From NCBI RefSeq assembly GCF_003095395.1, contig NZ_QEIJ01000009.1, positions 1-64,000 of the forward strand: a stretch of 64,000 nucleotides of DNA, given 5' to 3'. This document shows, one piece after another, positions 1 to 7,038 of this stretch. A program made the translations under genes and the position numbers. Numbering within the stretch: the first letter of the stretch is position 1; each line of letters opens with the position of its first letter. Below the pieces are notes generated by a model. The model did no database searches. It saw only the letters and a program-made list of their open reading frames with translations, and had not been told where the DNA came from. Source of the DNA: Microbacterium sp. Gd 4-13. Its GTDB lineage: Bacteria; Actinomycetota; Actinomycetes; Actinomycetales; Microbacteriaceae.

Positions 1-34
1 CCGTCATGTGACTCCCCACGCCACAGAGGGCCGC

Positions 35-775
35 TTACGCTGCGATCGGAATAATCCGAGAGTCGGAACAATCGACGAAGAAGTCGTCGCCGCCGATGTC
101 GAAGTGCACTTGGCGACCGACGAACGCGAATCCGGGTCCGAGCTCCCGCATCGTGTCGAGGATCCGGTCGACCATGCGCTGCTCAAGCTCGCGTTCGGAG
201 GCGTCGCCGTCGATGGCGAGGAACTCGAGCGCGTAAGGATCCTTGGTGAGCTCCTGGGCCTGGTCGGAGTCGAGTTGCTCGAGGGCGCCGGCGAAATTGC
301 TCGGCGCGGCCGCTTCTCGCTCGTGCAGCCGGGTTGTGATCTGGTGCGCAAGCACCGGCCGACTCCACCCGTGGTGTGAATCTTTCGCGGCGTACCAGTC
401 GCGCAGCTGCTGGTCGTCCAACTTGTCGAGGAGCTCGATGACGTGCCCCCAGGGCAATTCGCCAACGGGTCGTTGGCGAATTGAATCGAGCTCTGGCCAC
501 GCCTCCGCGAAGCGCCGCATGTATCGCAGATTTGCGGGTGAGAAGCCCTTCATCGTTGGGAACTCCTCGCGGAGATCCTTCGCGAGCCTCGCGAGAACGT
601 TGGTGCCCCACGCCTCCTGAGAGCGCCGAGCGCGGATCGCCTGACCGATCTGCCACCACAACTGCAGCAGTTCGTTGTTGGCCTTCCGCTGCACGCGGAG
701 CCGCGCAGCGTGGACTCGCTGTTTGAGATCCTCGAGCGTGGCCGCGTAGTCGTCGGGCACCAGGTCGATCGTCAC
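35..775 (-). CDS. DUF1016 (YhcG-type) protein, nuclease domain truncated
   Basis: This is a 246-residue protein whose first ~180 residues match the DUF1016 N-terminal domain (helical; motifs LLQLWWQIGQAI and SPANLRYMRRFAEAWP). Full-length family members are about 340-380 residues and end in a PDDEXK-like nuclease domain that opens with a segment like FVGRQxxxxxGGDDFFxD. Here that segment is present near residues 218-233, but the next residues (CSDSRIIPIAA, stop) do not match, so the nuclease core with its catalytic acids and lysine is missing. I could not restore the family sequence by switching frame, which suggests replacement of the 3' end by unrelated DNA rather than a simple frameshift. 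Family members are often linked to restriction or defence loci (inference). The truncated protein is probably not a nuclease. Confidence 0.7.
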   Translation of the reverse strand: MTIDLVPDDYAATLEDLKQRVHAARLRVQRKANNELLQLWWQIGQAIRARRSQEAWGTNVLARLAKDLREEFPTMKGFSPANLRYMRRFAEAWPELDSIRQRPVGELPWGHVIELLDKLDDQQLRDWYAAKDSHHGWSRPVLAHQITTRLHEREAAAPSNFAGALEQLDSDQAQELTKDPYALEFLAIDGDASERELEQRMVDRILDTMRELGPGFAFVGRQVHFDIGGDDFFVDCSDSRIIPIAA

Positions 776-810
776 GTCTCCACCGTAGGGCTGCGCGGAC
801 TAAGCCGCGG

Positions 811-914
811 TTACCTAGCCGGTCGGGCGTCGCTTCGCACGTCGATGCCTGAGCGCCAGCGGATCTCCGCGAGCAGGTTTGGGTAGGTCCGATGATCGCT
901 CGGGGGATGAGCAC
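811..914 (-). pseudogene. Gene-tail remnant, duplicate of the tail at 2041-2145
   Basis: On the minus strand one frame reads AHPPSDHRTYPNLLAEIR then a basic tail and stop. It closely resembles the frame AHIPSDRRSYPNLIAEIR at 2041-2145. No start codon or upstream domain accompanies it here, so it is a detached 3' end. It lies between the truncated DUF1016 gene and a small plus-strand gene, in a junction of unrelated pieces. Confidence 0.5.
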
Positions 915-952
915 CGGTAGATCCTCGGCCGCGACCGGGGGAGAATTGGGGT

Positions 953-1210
953 ATGGCTGAGATGGTGATCGTTCCCGTTGACGAGCGGGATGGCCGTGTC
1001 GAGTGGGACGCGGTCGGCTATCGCGTAGTCCTGTTCCAGGACGGTGGGCGGCGTGAGACCTTCGATGCCGAGGGTGGCACTCCTGCGGAAGTTGAGAGTT
1101 GGGCGAAGGCTAAGAATCCTGATGGCCAGATCCGGGTTGCACTCCGCGTGATGTCGGATGACGGGCTCATCCTTGTGTGGCTTCCCCCGTCATCCGACAC
1201 AGCGAACTAG
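953..1210 (+). CDS. Hypothetical protein, 85 aa
   Basis: This is a small soluble acidic protein with no signal peptide or membrane segment. It starts with ATG after a weak purine-rich stretch (gggggagaattgggg). Its pattern of short beta strands and a helix (GYRVVLFQDGGRRETFDAE, then EVESWAKAK) is compatible with a small alpha/beta fold, but I recognise no family. Its stop codon overlaps the end of the convergent secreted-protein gene by four bases. Coding character is supported by strong GC bias at third positions. Confidence 0.5.
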   Translation: MAEMVIVPVDERDGRVEWDAVGYRVVLFQDGGRRETFDAEGGTPAEVESWAKAKNPDGQIRVALRVMSDDGLILVWLPPSSDTAN

Positions 1211-1890
1211 GGCGCGAGGAACTGAACGTTAGAGATGTCGCTACCGACGTTGCTTGGCAAAGACGTGATCTGCGCGGTCGACGAGCCCTGGTAGTGGCCC
1301 TTGAAGTAGGCCCCCGACGTTCCGAGTTGCGGAGTGTAGAAGGTGTTGTTGGAGCCGTTCACCGCGACGGAACGAGATTCGCTGCTGCTGCGCAGGGTGC
1401 TCCAGACGATGCCGTTCGACGTGTCCCCAGCGTACTGGGCGCTGTCCCACATCAGAGCGCCCCTAACCAGAACGTTGACCGTAGGAGGGTAGGTGCCGGT
1501 GCCGGTGCAGTTGATCCGTGTCTTGTAGATCACGTAGCCGGCTCCGGTCGAGATGTGTGGATTCTGAGCGTCCACGACGCAGGTGACCGTTCCGGAAACA
1601 ACCGGACCTCGAGCCCCGGCGCCCGGTTCGGCAGGAACCTCGGCCGTGAGCACTATGGGCTCGACATCGTCGGTGAGAGTACTACCGACCGTCTGTGAGT
1701 GGATTTCCTCGGGCGACGGTGCTTCATCCCCGGTGGCGGCCGACGCTGGTGCGCCAACGGCCAATGTGAGCGCCGCTACGGCTGCGAAGATCGTCAGTCC
1801 TCGGGGCTTCAAGCCTTTTGCTGATCGTGTCTGGTGCGGTGCCGTCGTGCCCGTGCTGGTGAGGGCTCGACGCGCGAATCTGCTGGTCAT
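1207..1890 (-). CDS. Secreted protein of unknown function, 227 aa
   Basis: The N-terminus carries basic residues, a hydrophobic core (LTIFAAVAALTLAVGAPASA) and a signal-peptidase I site after about residue 51. The signal region is long, so translation may begin at a later start. The mature part is an Asp/Glu-rich linker followed by a Ser/Thr/Asn/Gly-rich domain with two cysteines (VSGTVTCVV and KTRINCTGTG), consistent with an exported beta-rich fold held by a disulfide. I recognise no enzyme motif. A purine-rich stretch (gaggagatc) lies just upstream. It is one of several secreted proteins of unknown role in the first 20 kb. Confidence 0.65.
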   Translation of the reverse strand: MTSRFARRALTSTGTTAPHQTRSAKGLKPRGLTIFAAVAALTLAVGAPASAATGDEAPSPEEIHSQTVGSTLTDDVEPIVLTAEVPAEPGAGARGPVVSGTVTCVVDAQNPHISTGAGYVIYKTRINCTGTGTYPPTVNVLVRGALMWDSAQYAGDTSNGIVWSTLRSSSESRSVAVNGSNNTFYTPQLGTSGAYFKGHYQGSSTAQITSLPSNVGSDISNVQFLAP

Positions 1891-2040
1891 TTGATCTCCT
1901 CCGACTGCTCTCTCTTGCGTTCACTGGTTGTGGTGAGACCGCCCGGATGCTCTTCCGCATCGGGCTAGAGGCGGCTCACCACTGTCATGTCCGCATCCGT
2001 CGGAAAGGTTCACGGTGGCAGCCGAAGGTGTTGGCGGACG

Positions 2041-2368
2041 TTACCGGGCTGGTAGGACGTCGACGCCCGTACGTCGCCGAATCTCCGCGATCAGGTTCGG
2101 GTAGCTCCGGCGGTCGCTCGGGATGTGCGCGATCGTGATGGTCACGCCGGGGCAGCATCTGGGTCGATCCGCACAGCGTGACCACGAGCGAAGGATTGTC
2201 GTCCGGGACGATGACACCGAGATCTCCGCGCACGCACAGCGTGCCGTGGCCCTGGTGGGTCTGTTCGATCGAGTGGGGCGCGTCGATCGCCTGGTCGACG
2301 GCCGCTACGCCGACGCCGAGCTCCTGCAGCTGCGCGGAAGCTTTGCGGGAGAGCCGCGGCCGGCTCAC
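2041..2368 (-). pseudogene. DUF4258-like small protein, apparently frameshifted
   Basis: The first ~70 residues (MSRPRLSRKASAQLQELGV onward, then CVRGDLGVIVPDDNPSLVV) have the length and strand pattern of small RelE/DUF4258-like proteins of actinobacterial plasmids, where a helix is followed by three or four beta strands. That assignment is tentative. The opening frame then runs on to 1985 as low-complexity sequence. A better protein end lies one frame over: VTITIAHIPSDRRSYPNL onward, with a stop at 2041. Since that ending is also found at 811-914, a one-base frameshift near 2145 is likely. The alternative is two overlapping genes, the second starting at a GTG near 2144. Confidence 0.4.
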
Positions 2369-2627
2369 GTACCCCGGGGCGCGGCCGCGGCCAAAGGTGC
2401 GAGTCGGGCGGCGACGATCTGGGAGGGAGTGGGTGGGGCAGGTGTCATGTGCTCGGGCTCTGTCGAGGGATCAGGTACTCATGTAGGCCACCGTGCTTCC
2501 CTTTCGCGGACCACACATGTCTTAGTTGTCGGCCCCTCGGCCCACCCTCCGTGAACCGATGCGTTCGCATCGGACATGCCCTTTCTGACGGGGGCGCTCC
2601 TGCTCTCGTCGAGAGACGGGAGACACC

Positions 2628-3164
2628 ATGGGAAAGAATCTGCGAGCGGCGATCGCTGCGTTAGCTGTAATTGCTGCGATGACGGTTGGGCCGCTCCCAA
2701 CAGCAAACGCCGCCGTTCCGGAGGACAGCGAATCGCATTGCGCGGTCCAGGTACTCCCAATTGGGTCATCGGATATCGCTGACGATCCGGTGTGCTTCGG
2801 CACCGAGGATGAAGTTGCCGACTATCTTGCGGGCGGCGGCGTGGGCGGCGAGAACACGAGAGGAATCGCAGCGAGCACGGTCGTCGGCACGGTCTACAAA
2901 GACCACAACGGATCTGGTGCGAGCCTGACGTTCTGGGGGTCGAGCGGGTGTTCGGGTGTGACGTTCGGGTTCCCGTCACTTGCCTCGGGCTGGGACAACA
3001 GCATAAGTTCCGTTCGTGCCACGAATGGGTGCTGGGTCACGCTGTACACGGCCACTAGCTACGGCGGGAGTCGCCTGAATTGCACCCCCTACTGCGCGTC
3101 GATCGGATCGTGGAACGACAACGTGAAGTCGCTCGTCTTCCGCCCGCAGGGAACCTTCGGGTGA
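2628..3164 (+). CDS. Secreted beta/gamma-crystallin-like (peptidase inhibitor I36-type) protein
   Basis: This is a 178-residue exported protein. It has a signal peptide (AAIAALAVIAAMTVG, cleavage near ANA-AV at about residue 29), a short variable spacer, and a C-terminal domain from about residue 85. That domain has two related Greek-key-like motifs (TVYKDHNGSGASLTFWG and TLYTATSYGGSRLNC), each followed by a Trp-Asp/Asn segment (SGWDNSISSV, GSWNDNVKSL). This is the pattern of actinobacterial secreted beta/gamma-crystallin and I36-type inhibitors. Four cysteines probably form disulfides. A GGGAGA ribosome site precedes the ATG. The target is unknown; calcium binding or protease inhibition are only family-level expectations. 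Confidence 0.75.
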   Translation: MGKNLRAAIAALAVIAAMTVGPLPTANAAVPEDSESHCAVQVLPIGSSDIADDPVCFGTEDEVADYLAGGGVGGENTRGIAASTVVGTVYKDHNGSGASLTFWGSSGCSGVTFGFPSLASGWDNSISSVRATNGCWVTLYTATSYGGSRLNCTPYCASIGSWNDNVKSLVFRPQGTFG

Positions 3165-3167
3165 GGC

Positions 3168-3674
3168 CTACCCCTCGAGCGAGGCCATTCTGAGCGACTG
3201 ACACACAGATTCGTTCTCGCTCGGGACGACAGCTGCGGTCCCATCGCGCATGACGCACACCTGCAGTGGGGGTGCAGTCCCCGGGCTCTGTGTTGGCGCG
3301 GTGGGATCGACGCTCGGGCTGAGCACGCCCTGCTCCCACATTTGAATGCAGAGGTTCCGCGCGTCGTCAACGCGGCCGGGTCCGTCGCCGTCTGCAATCG
3401 TGGCCGACGATCCAGGGTAGGTGCCGTCCGGGTTGGCGGTGGTGGAGCTCAGGCAGTGGACGATGGTCTTGTCCGTTACAGGCGCAGAGCCGAGCAGAAT
3501 TGCTGCGCCGGTCGTGAGCGCTCCGATCGTGATCACACCGACACTCCCCCACGCGATGATCCGGTGCCGAACGCGACGGCGACGGAAGACAGGTTCATCG
3601 CGGACGCGATCGGCGAGGATTTTGCGCATCGCGGCGGTGCGAGCAACAGACATCTCGGGCTCGTCGGGTGTCAT
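3168..3674 (-). CDS. Single-pass membrane protein, likely partner of the adjacent ECF sigma factor
   Basis: This 168-residue protein has a cytoplasmic N-terminus of about 45 residues rich in Arg, one membrane segment (IIAWGSVGVITIGALTTGAAILLG) and an extracytoplasmic domain with three cysteines. Its start overlaps the stop of the sigma-factor gene by four bases, so the two are translationally coupled. The layout fits a membrane anti-sigma or signal-sensing partner, but I see no zinc-binding anti-sigma motif (HxxxCxxC) in the short N-terminus. The role as anti-sigma factor is therefore inferred from position only. Confidence 0.6.
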   Translation of the reverse strand: MTPDEPEMSVARTAAMRKILADRVRDEPVFRRRRVRHRIIAWGSVGVITIGALTTGAAILLGSAPVTDKTIVHCLSSTTANPDGTYPGSSATIADGDGPGRVDDARNLCIQMWEQGVLSPSVDPTAPTQSPGTAPPLQVCVMRDGTAAVVPSENESVCQSLRMASLEG

Positions 3675-4279
3675 CCTGTGCTCCCCTCCTCCGGGTTATT
3701 CGGGGCGAGCGACTGTATGGATATGTCCGAACCCTCGAGTTTGGTTCGCAGCTGCCGTCGGGCACGGTGCAGTCGAGACTTCACCGTGCCCAGCGGTAGA
3801 TCGAGCGCCGCGGCCGCATCAGCCATCGAAAGCTCTTCCATCAGGCACAACTCCACCACGAGGCGATCCCCGGGAGCGAGCGACGCAATCGCATCTGCGA
3901 GAGCCCGGCTGCGCTTTTGGCCATCAAGCCGCTCACCGACATCATCAGATGGATCTTCTTGATCTAGTGCCGGCGGCAGCTGGGCGATCATTCGAGCGTA
4001 TCGACGCTGAGAACGAGAGAGATTTGAGGTCACGCGCGTGGTCACCGCGATCAGCCACGGCAAGAGGGAGCCGTCCACGATGCGCACCCGTTTTCGCAAT
4101 CGCCAGACCTCGAGGAACACGATCGCCACGGCCTCTTCGGATTGGCTGACATCCGCCGTTCGGCGGTATGCAGCGCGGAAGACCCGGACGCGATACCGAT
4201 CAAAGATCGTCACGAATGCCCACTCAGTCCCGGACATGGCTTCGAGCCAGAGGGCTGCGTCGGATTCGTTCTCTCTCAC
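3671..4279 (-). CDS. ECF-family RNA polymerase sigma factor
   Basis: This 202-residue protein has sigma-70 region 2 near residues 20-90 (FDRYRVRVFRAAYRRT, EEAVAIVFLEVWRLRKRV, LLPWLIAVTTRVTSN) and region 4 near residues 125-180 (ALADAIASLAPGDRLVVEL, LDLPLGTVKSRLHRARRQL). It has neither region 1.1 nor a full region 3, as expected for group 4 (ECF) sigma factors. It directs core polymerase to a small regulon. The downstream membrane gene overlaps its stop codon. The divergent secreted-protein gene carries a GTGAACCTTTT box that could be its -35 element. Confidence 0.85.
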   Translation of the reverse strand: MRENESDAALWLEAMSGTEWAFVTIFDRYRVRVFRAAYRRTADVSQSEEAVAIVFLEVWRLRKRVRIVDGSLLPWLIAVTTRVTSNLSRSQRRYARMIAQLPPALDQEDPSDDVGERLDGQKRSRALADAIASLAPGDRLVVELCLMEELSMADAAAALDLPLGTVKSRLHRARRQLRTKLEGSDISIQSLAPNNPEEGSTG

Positions 4280-4341
4280 GTCGACACCCCCGCCCCCCGC
4301 ACTAGCTTACGAACCCGTTGAGGAGTGGCCCGACTCGCATC

Positions 4342-4352
4342 GTGAACCTTTT
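4342..4352 (+). promoter_or_regulatory. Candidate ECF -35 box GTGAACCTTTT
   Basis: The box GTGAACCTTTT lies about 77 bases before the ATG of the secreted-protein gene at 4429 and 63 bases from the divergent sigma gene. The same eleven bases occur just upstream of the second ECF sigma gene at 16596. GAAC-type -35 elements are typical of ECF sigma factors. No start-site data are available. Confidence 0.4.
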
Positions 4353-4428
4353 GGGCCTCGGGACATCACCTTGTAGGGCTCCGTGTGGGAGTTCGATACG
4401 TGCGTGATCAACGACAAGGGAGTATCAG

Positions 4429-5046
4429 ATGTCCACACTTCGCAGATCCACCAGATCGATCGGGGTGGCTGTCGCCGCCTTCGTGGTGGTGATTGGCTTC
4501 ACCGTCGGCGGCCCCGCAAACGCCGCGGAGGTCGCCCCCTCTCCCCCAGCTGGCGAGACCACCACCGACTCCCCTCCCATCGACACGTCGCTTCCAGGCG
4601 TCGCTGAACGAATCGCGGAGATCGAAGCGAACGGGGGCGAGATCCTCGGCGGCTCATCCGTGCAGTACGTCGAGGAGGGCTCTGGCGAGGATGGCGCCGC
4701 GCAGCGGGCGTTCCCCTCAGGTTGCGGGCTGACCGTTCTCGTCTACAAGCAGACGACCCAGATCGTGTCCGACAACCTCACCAGCTGCCTCGCTCCGTTC
4801 GTGAGTGCGGCCATGTCCTCGACCATCGGTTTCCTCGCGTGGGGCCACTACAACAACATTGTGGCGAGTAGATCGGCCCAGCGGACGGGCGGCTCGAGCC
4901 TCGCGCTCGAGTACGCATACAACTGCGCCAACACATCCAACACCACCTGGTTCCGTACCATCACCAACGGCACCCTGGTCAGAGGCGGCACGACGTACAC
5001 GGCCGCCGCGTACGACGAGGTGCAGGACGACTACTGCGGCACCTAA
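4429..5046 (+). CDS. Secreted protein of unknown function, 205 aa
   Basis: The protein has a signal peptide (SIGVAVAAFVVVIGFTVGG, cleavage near ANA-AE at about residue 33) and a Pro/Thr/Ser-rich acidic linker. Its C-terminal domain of about 110 residues contains four cysteines (SGCGLTVL, TSCLAPF, YNCANTS, DYCGT), likely two disulfides. The ATG follows AAGGGAG at a good distance. The cysteine-bounded exported domain resembles the other secreted unknowns of this window in style but not in sequence. Divergence from the ECF sigma gene and the shared -35 box suggest co-regulation (inference). Confidence 0.65.
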   Translation: MSTLRRSTRSIGVAVAAFVVVIGFTVGGPANAAEVAPSPPAGETTTDSPPIDTSLPGVAERIAEIEANGGEILGGSSVQYVEEGSGEDGAAQRAFPSGCGLTVLVYKQTTQIVSDNLTSCLAPFVSAAMSSTIGFLAWGHYNNIVASRSAQRTGGSSLALEYAYNCANTSNTTWFRTITNGTLVRGGTTYTAAAYDEVQDDYCGT

Positions 5047-5065
5047 GCGGCGTCGCGGGTAGCCG

Positions 5066-5542
5066 TTAGAGGGTGGGCTCGGCCGGTTGCGGCTGAGCCC
5101 ACCCTTCGATCATTTCGAGACAGGTTCGGTAGGTCGAATCGTCTGAGTCCATCAGCAGGGCGAGTAGATGCAGGACCTCGTAGGCCTGTTCGTCGGTTCC
5201 GGCGCTAGGGAAGTGGTCGCCGTATCTGACCCAGTGCGCATCGAAGCGATAGCTGACGAGAACATTGCCGAGGAATACGGCTGCAGCATCGTTGAGACCG
5301 CCATCGAGAACCGCGTCTCGGTGGCTTCGAACGAAATCACCGAAGGTTGTGATGGTGGCGAGCTGCCGCGGTTCTACGCCCAGGGCGACACACAAGCTCG
5401 TGAACGGTTCGTAGCCCAAGAGGTGTCGGACGGGGGCTGCGGGAGTCTCAGGAACCGCTGTGTAGATCGCTTCCCCCCGGGCGACCACAGGGACCTTTGA
5501 CGCCGGACTGCCGGGGCCGAAGAACGGCGACGCTTCATCCAT
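5066..5542 (-). CDS. Hypothetical protein, 158 aa (weakly DUF6278-like)
   Basis: This soluble acidic protein has no signal peptide or membrane segment. The middle part (DAAAVFLGNVLVSYRFDAHWV) resembles the pattern of actinobacterial DUF6278-like proteins, in which a 'YLGTVLV...AxW' stretch follows an N-terminal helical segment. The match is weak and gives no function. A short hydrophobic C-terminal helix pair (EVLHLLALLMDSDD, CLEMIEGWAQ) completes it. It is convergent with the secreted-protein gene, with 20 bases between stops. Confidence 0.5.
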   Translation of the reverse strand: MDEASPFFGPGSPASKVPVVARGEAIYTAVPETPAAPVRHLLGYEPFTSLCVALGVEPRQLATITTFGDFVRSHRDAVLDGGLNDAAAVFLGNVLVSYRFDAHWVRYGDHFPSAGTDEQAYEVLHLLALLMDSDDSTYRTCLEMIEGWAQPQPAEPTL

Positions 5543-5654
5543 GAATCTCCCTATCCGTTCCTTTCAGCCTCACATTTTGCGAAGAGACCCACAACCATCC
5601 GCTTCTCTCTGACGGTCGTACGGACGGCAGCCAGATGTTCCAACGATTGGTGCG

Positions 5655-6182
5655 CTACACATTTAGGGGTTCTCGGCGCATCTTGTGCCCGCGCGGCCAG
5701 TCCTTCTTGCCGGTGTCGAGCAGGCCGGGTATCTCGCGCGCGTACCGTTTGGCCAGATCCTCCGTGGCGGCCGTGGCCTCCACCGCGATTCCCGCGGCGT
5801 CGACGAACGGAAGCAGCGCGGGGATCAGCTGCGCGCGGAGGGCCTCGCCGCGGCCCGTTCCGGGCTCGGCGGTCGCGTGGTCACCTACGGACCATCCTGT
5901 GCGGGTGGCGAGGATCGCCAGCACTGCGTCGCGCTCGGGCGACATGTAGTACCTCGCCCGCGGGCGCGCAACGAGCACAGGCATCGCGACGCCCAACGGC
6001 ACGATCAGCGCGCACGCACCGACCAGGATGACGCCCGAGAGGGCGCGCGCTGCGGGCGAGCTCTTACGGCGCCAGGCGCCGTGCCAGAGACCGCGCACCA
6101 TCCATCCGGCGAACCGGACACCGTCTCGCACTGGGCGCGCGGTGGGCAGCTCGTCAAGCGCCGGCGGCCGCGCGGGAGTCAT
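5655..6182 (-). CDS. Membrane protein of the mobilization cluster, 175 aa
   Basis: The N-terminal ~45 residues are basic and cytoplasmic-like. One strong membrane segment follows (ALSGVILVGACALIVPLGVAMPVLV, about residues 46-70). The C-terminal ~100-residue soluble domain is Ala/Glu-rich. Its start overlaps the stop of the coiled-coil gene by four bases, so it is the last gene of the mobC-relaxase-coiled-coil operon. Such membrane proteins often accompany actinobacterial mobilization genes and could link the relaxosome to the membrane, but there is no direct sequence evidence for this. Confidence 0.6.
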   Translation of the reverse strand: MTPARPPALDELPTARPVRDGVRFAGWMVRGLWHGAWRRKSSPAARALSGVILVGACALIVPLGVAMPVLVARPRARYYMSPERDAVLAILATRTGWSVGDHATAEPGTGRGEALRAQLIPALLPFVDAAGIAVEATAATEDLAKRYAREIPGLLDTGKKDWPRGHKMRREPLNV

Positions 6183-7024
6183 CGTGCGAGGCCACCCCGC
6201 GTGCGCTCCTGGGCCGTGCCGCGTGCACGGCTCTTCGGCTTCGCCGCCTTGCCCGGTGCTGTCATGACGGCCTCTCGTGGGTGCTTGGCGTTCTCCCCAT
6301 CGGCGAGGACCCGCGCGTCGACGGTCTTGGCGTCGGCCTTCCCCTCGAGGTCGCTCGCGAACGCGCGTCGGCGCTCTGAGCTGTCGTAGGCGAGTTCGCT
6401 GTCCGAGCGGTCGGCGCCGGCATCGTCAGCGACGAGGGCCGCCTCACGCTCGAGCGGCTCGCGCTCCTCGACGTTGTCTGTCTCCCATGCCCGCTGAGCC
6501 GCCGTGTCGGCGTCTCTGTCTCGTGCCTCGGCGCTGGCGAGGAGGACGTCACTCGCGGCGAGCTCCTCCCCCGAACGTCGGCGTTCCTCGGCGGCTCGGG
6601 CGCGATCTTCTTCGGCGTCGCGGAGCGCGGCGGCCACTGCCACCGGGTCGGCGCCGGGGCGGTCGACGTCGATGCCGTAACGCTCCCTGACTTCGCGGCG
6701 GATCGTCTCGTGTGCGTCGCGCGCGACGTCGTCGTGATCGCGCCAGGCGGTCGCCGTCTGGTGCACCTCGGCGATGCTTTCGACGTTCGCACGGTCCCAC
6801 CATTCGGCGTGCTTGACGGGCTCCAATGAGGCGCGCATAGCGCCCCGCTCGCTCTCGAATCGCGACTCCAGCTCGCGGGTTTCCTGGCGGGCGTCGGCTT
6901 CGCGCTGGCGTGTCAGCTGCTCGCGGAGTCGACTGATGCGCTCTCCGAACTGGGAGGCGACCGTCAGTGCGACGCGCATCGAGTCATCGAACGTCTCGCC
7001 TACTCCGTCAGTCTCATCGACCAT
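6179..7024 (-). CDS. Coiled-coil protein of the mobilization cluster, 281 aa
   Basis: The protein is dominated by charged heptad-like sequence rich in Glu, Arg and Ala (FGERISRLREQLTRQREAD, EEDRARAAEERRRSGEEL), predicting long coiled coils. It has a short less-charged stretch near residues 90-125 (AEWWDRANVESIAEV, AWRDHDDVARDAHETI). The Lys/Arg-rich C-terminus (KAAKPKSRARGTAQERTR) suggests nucleic-acid contact. It begins 15 bases after the relaxase stop and overlaps the next gene. I recognise no enzymatic domain. A structural or accessory role in the relaxosome is inferred from its neighbours. Confidence 0.6.
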   Translation of the reverse strand: MVDETDGVGETFDDSMRVALTVASQFGERISRLREQLTRQREADARQETRELESRFESERGAMRASLEPVKHAEWWDRANVESIAEVHQTATAWRDHDDVARDAHETIRREVRERYGIDVDRPGADPVAVAAALRDAEEDRARAAEERRRSGEELAASDVLLASAEARDRDADTAAQRAWETDNVEEREPLEREAALVADDAGADRSDSELAYDSSERRRAFASDLEGKADAKTVDARVLADGENAKHPREAVMTAPGKAAKPKSRARGTAQERTRGGLAR

Positions 7025-7038
7025 GATCTGTCCTTCCT

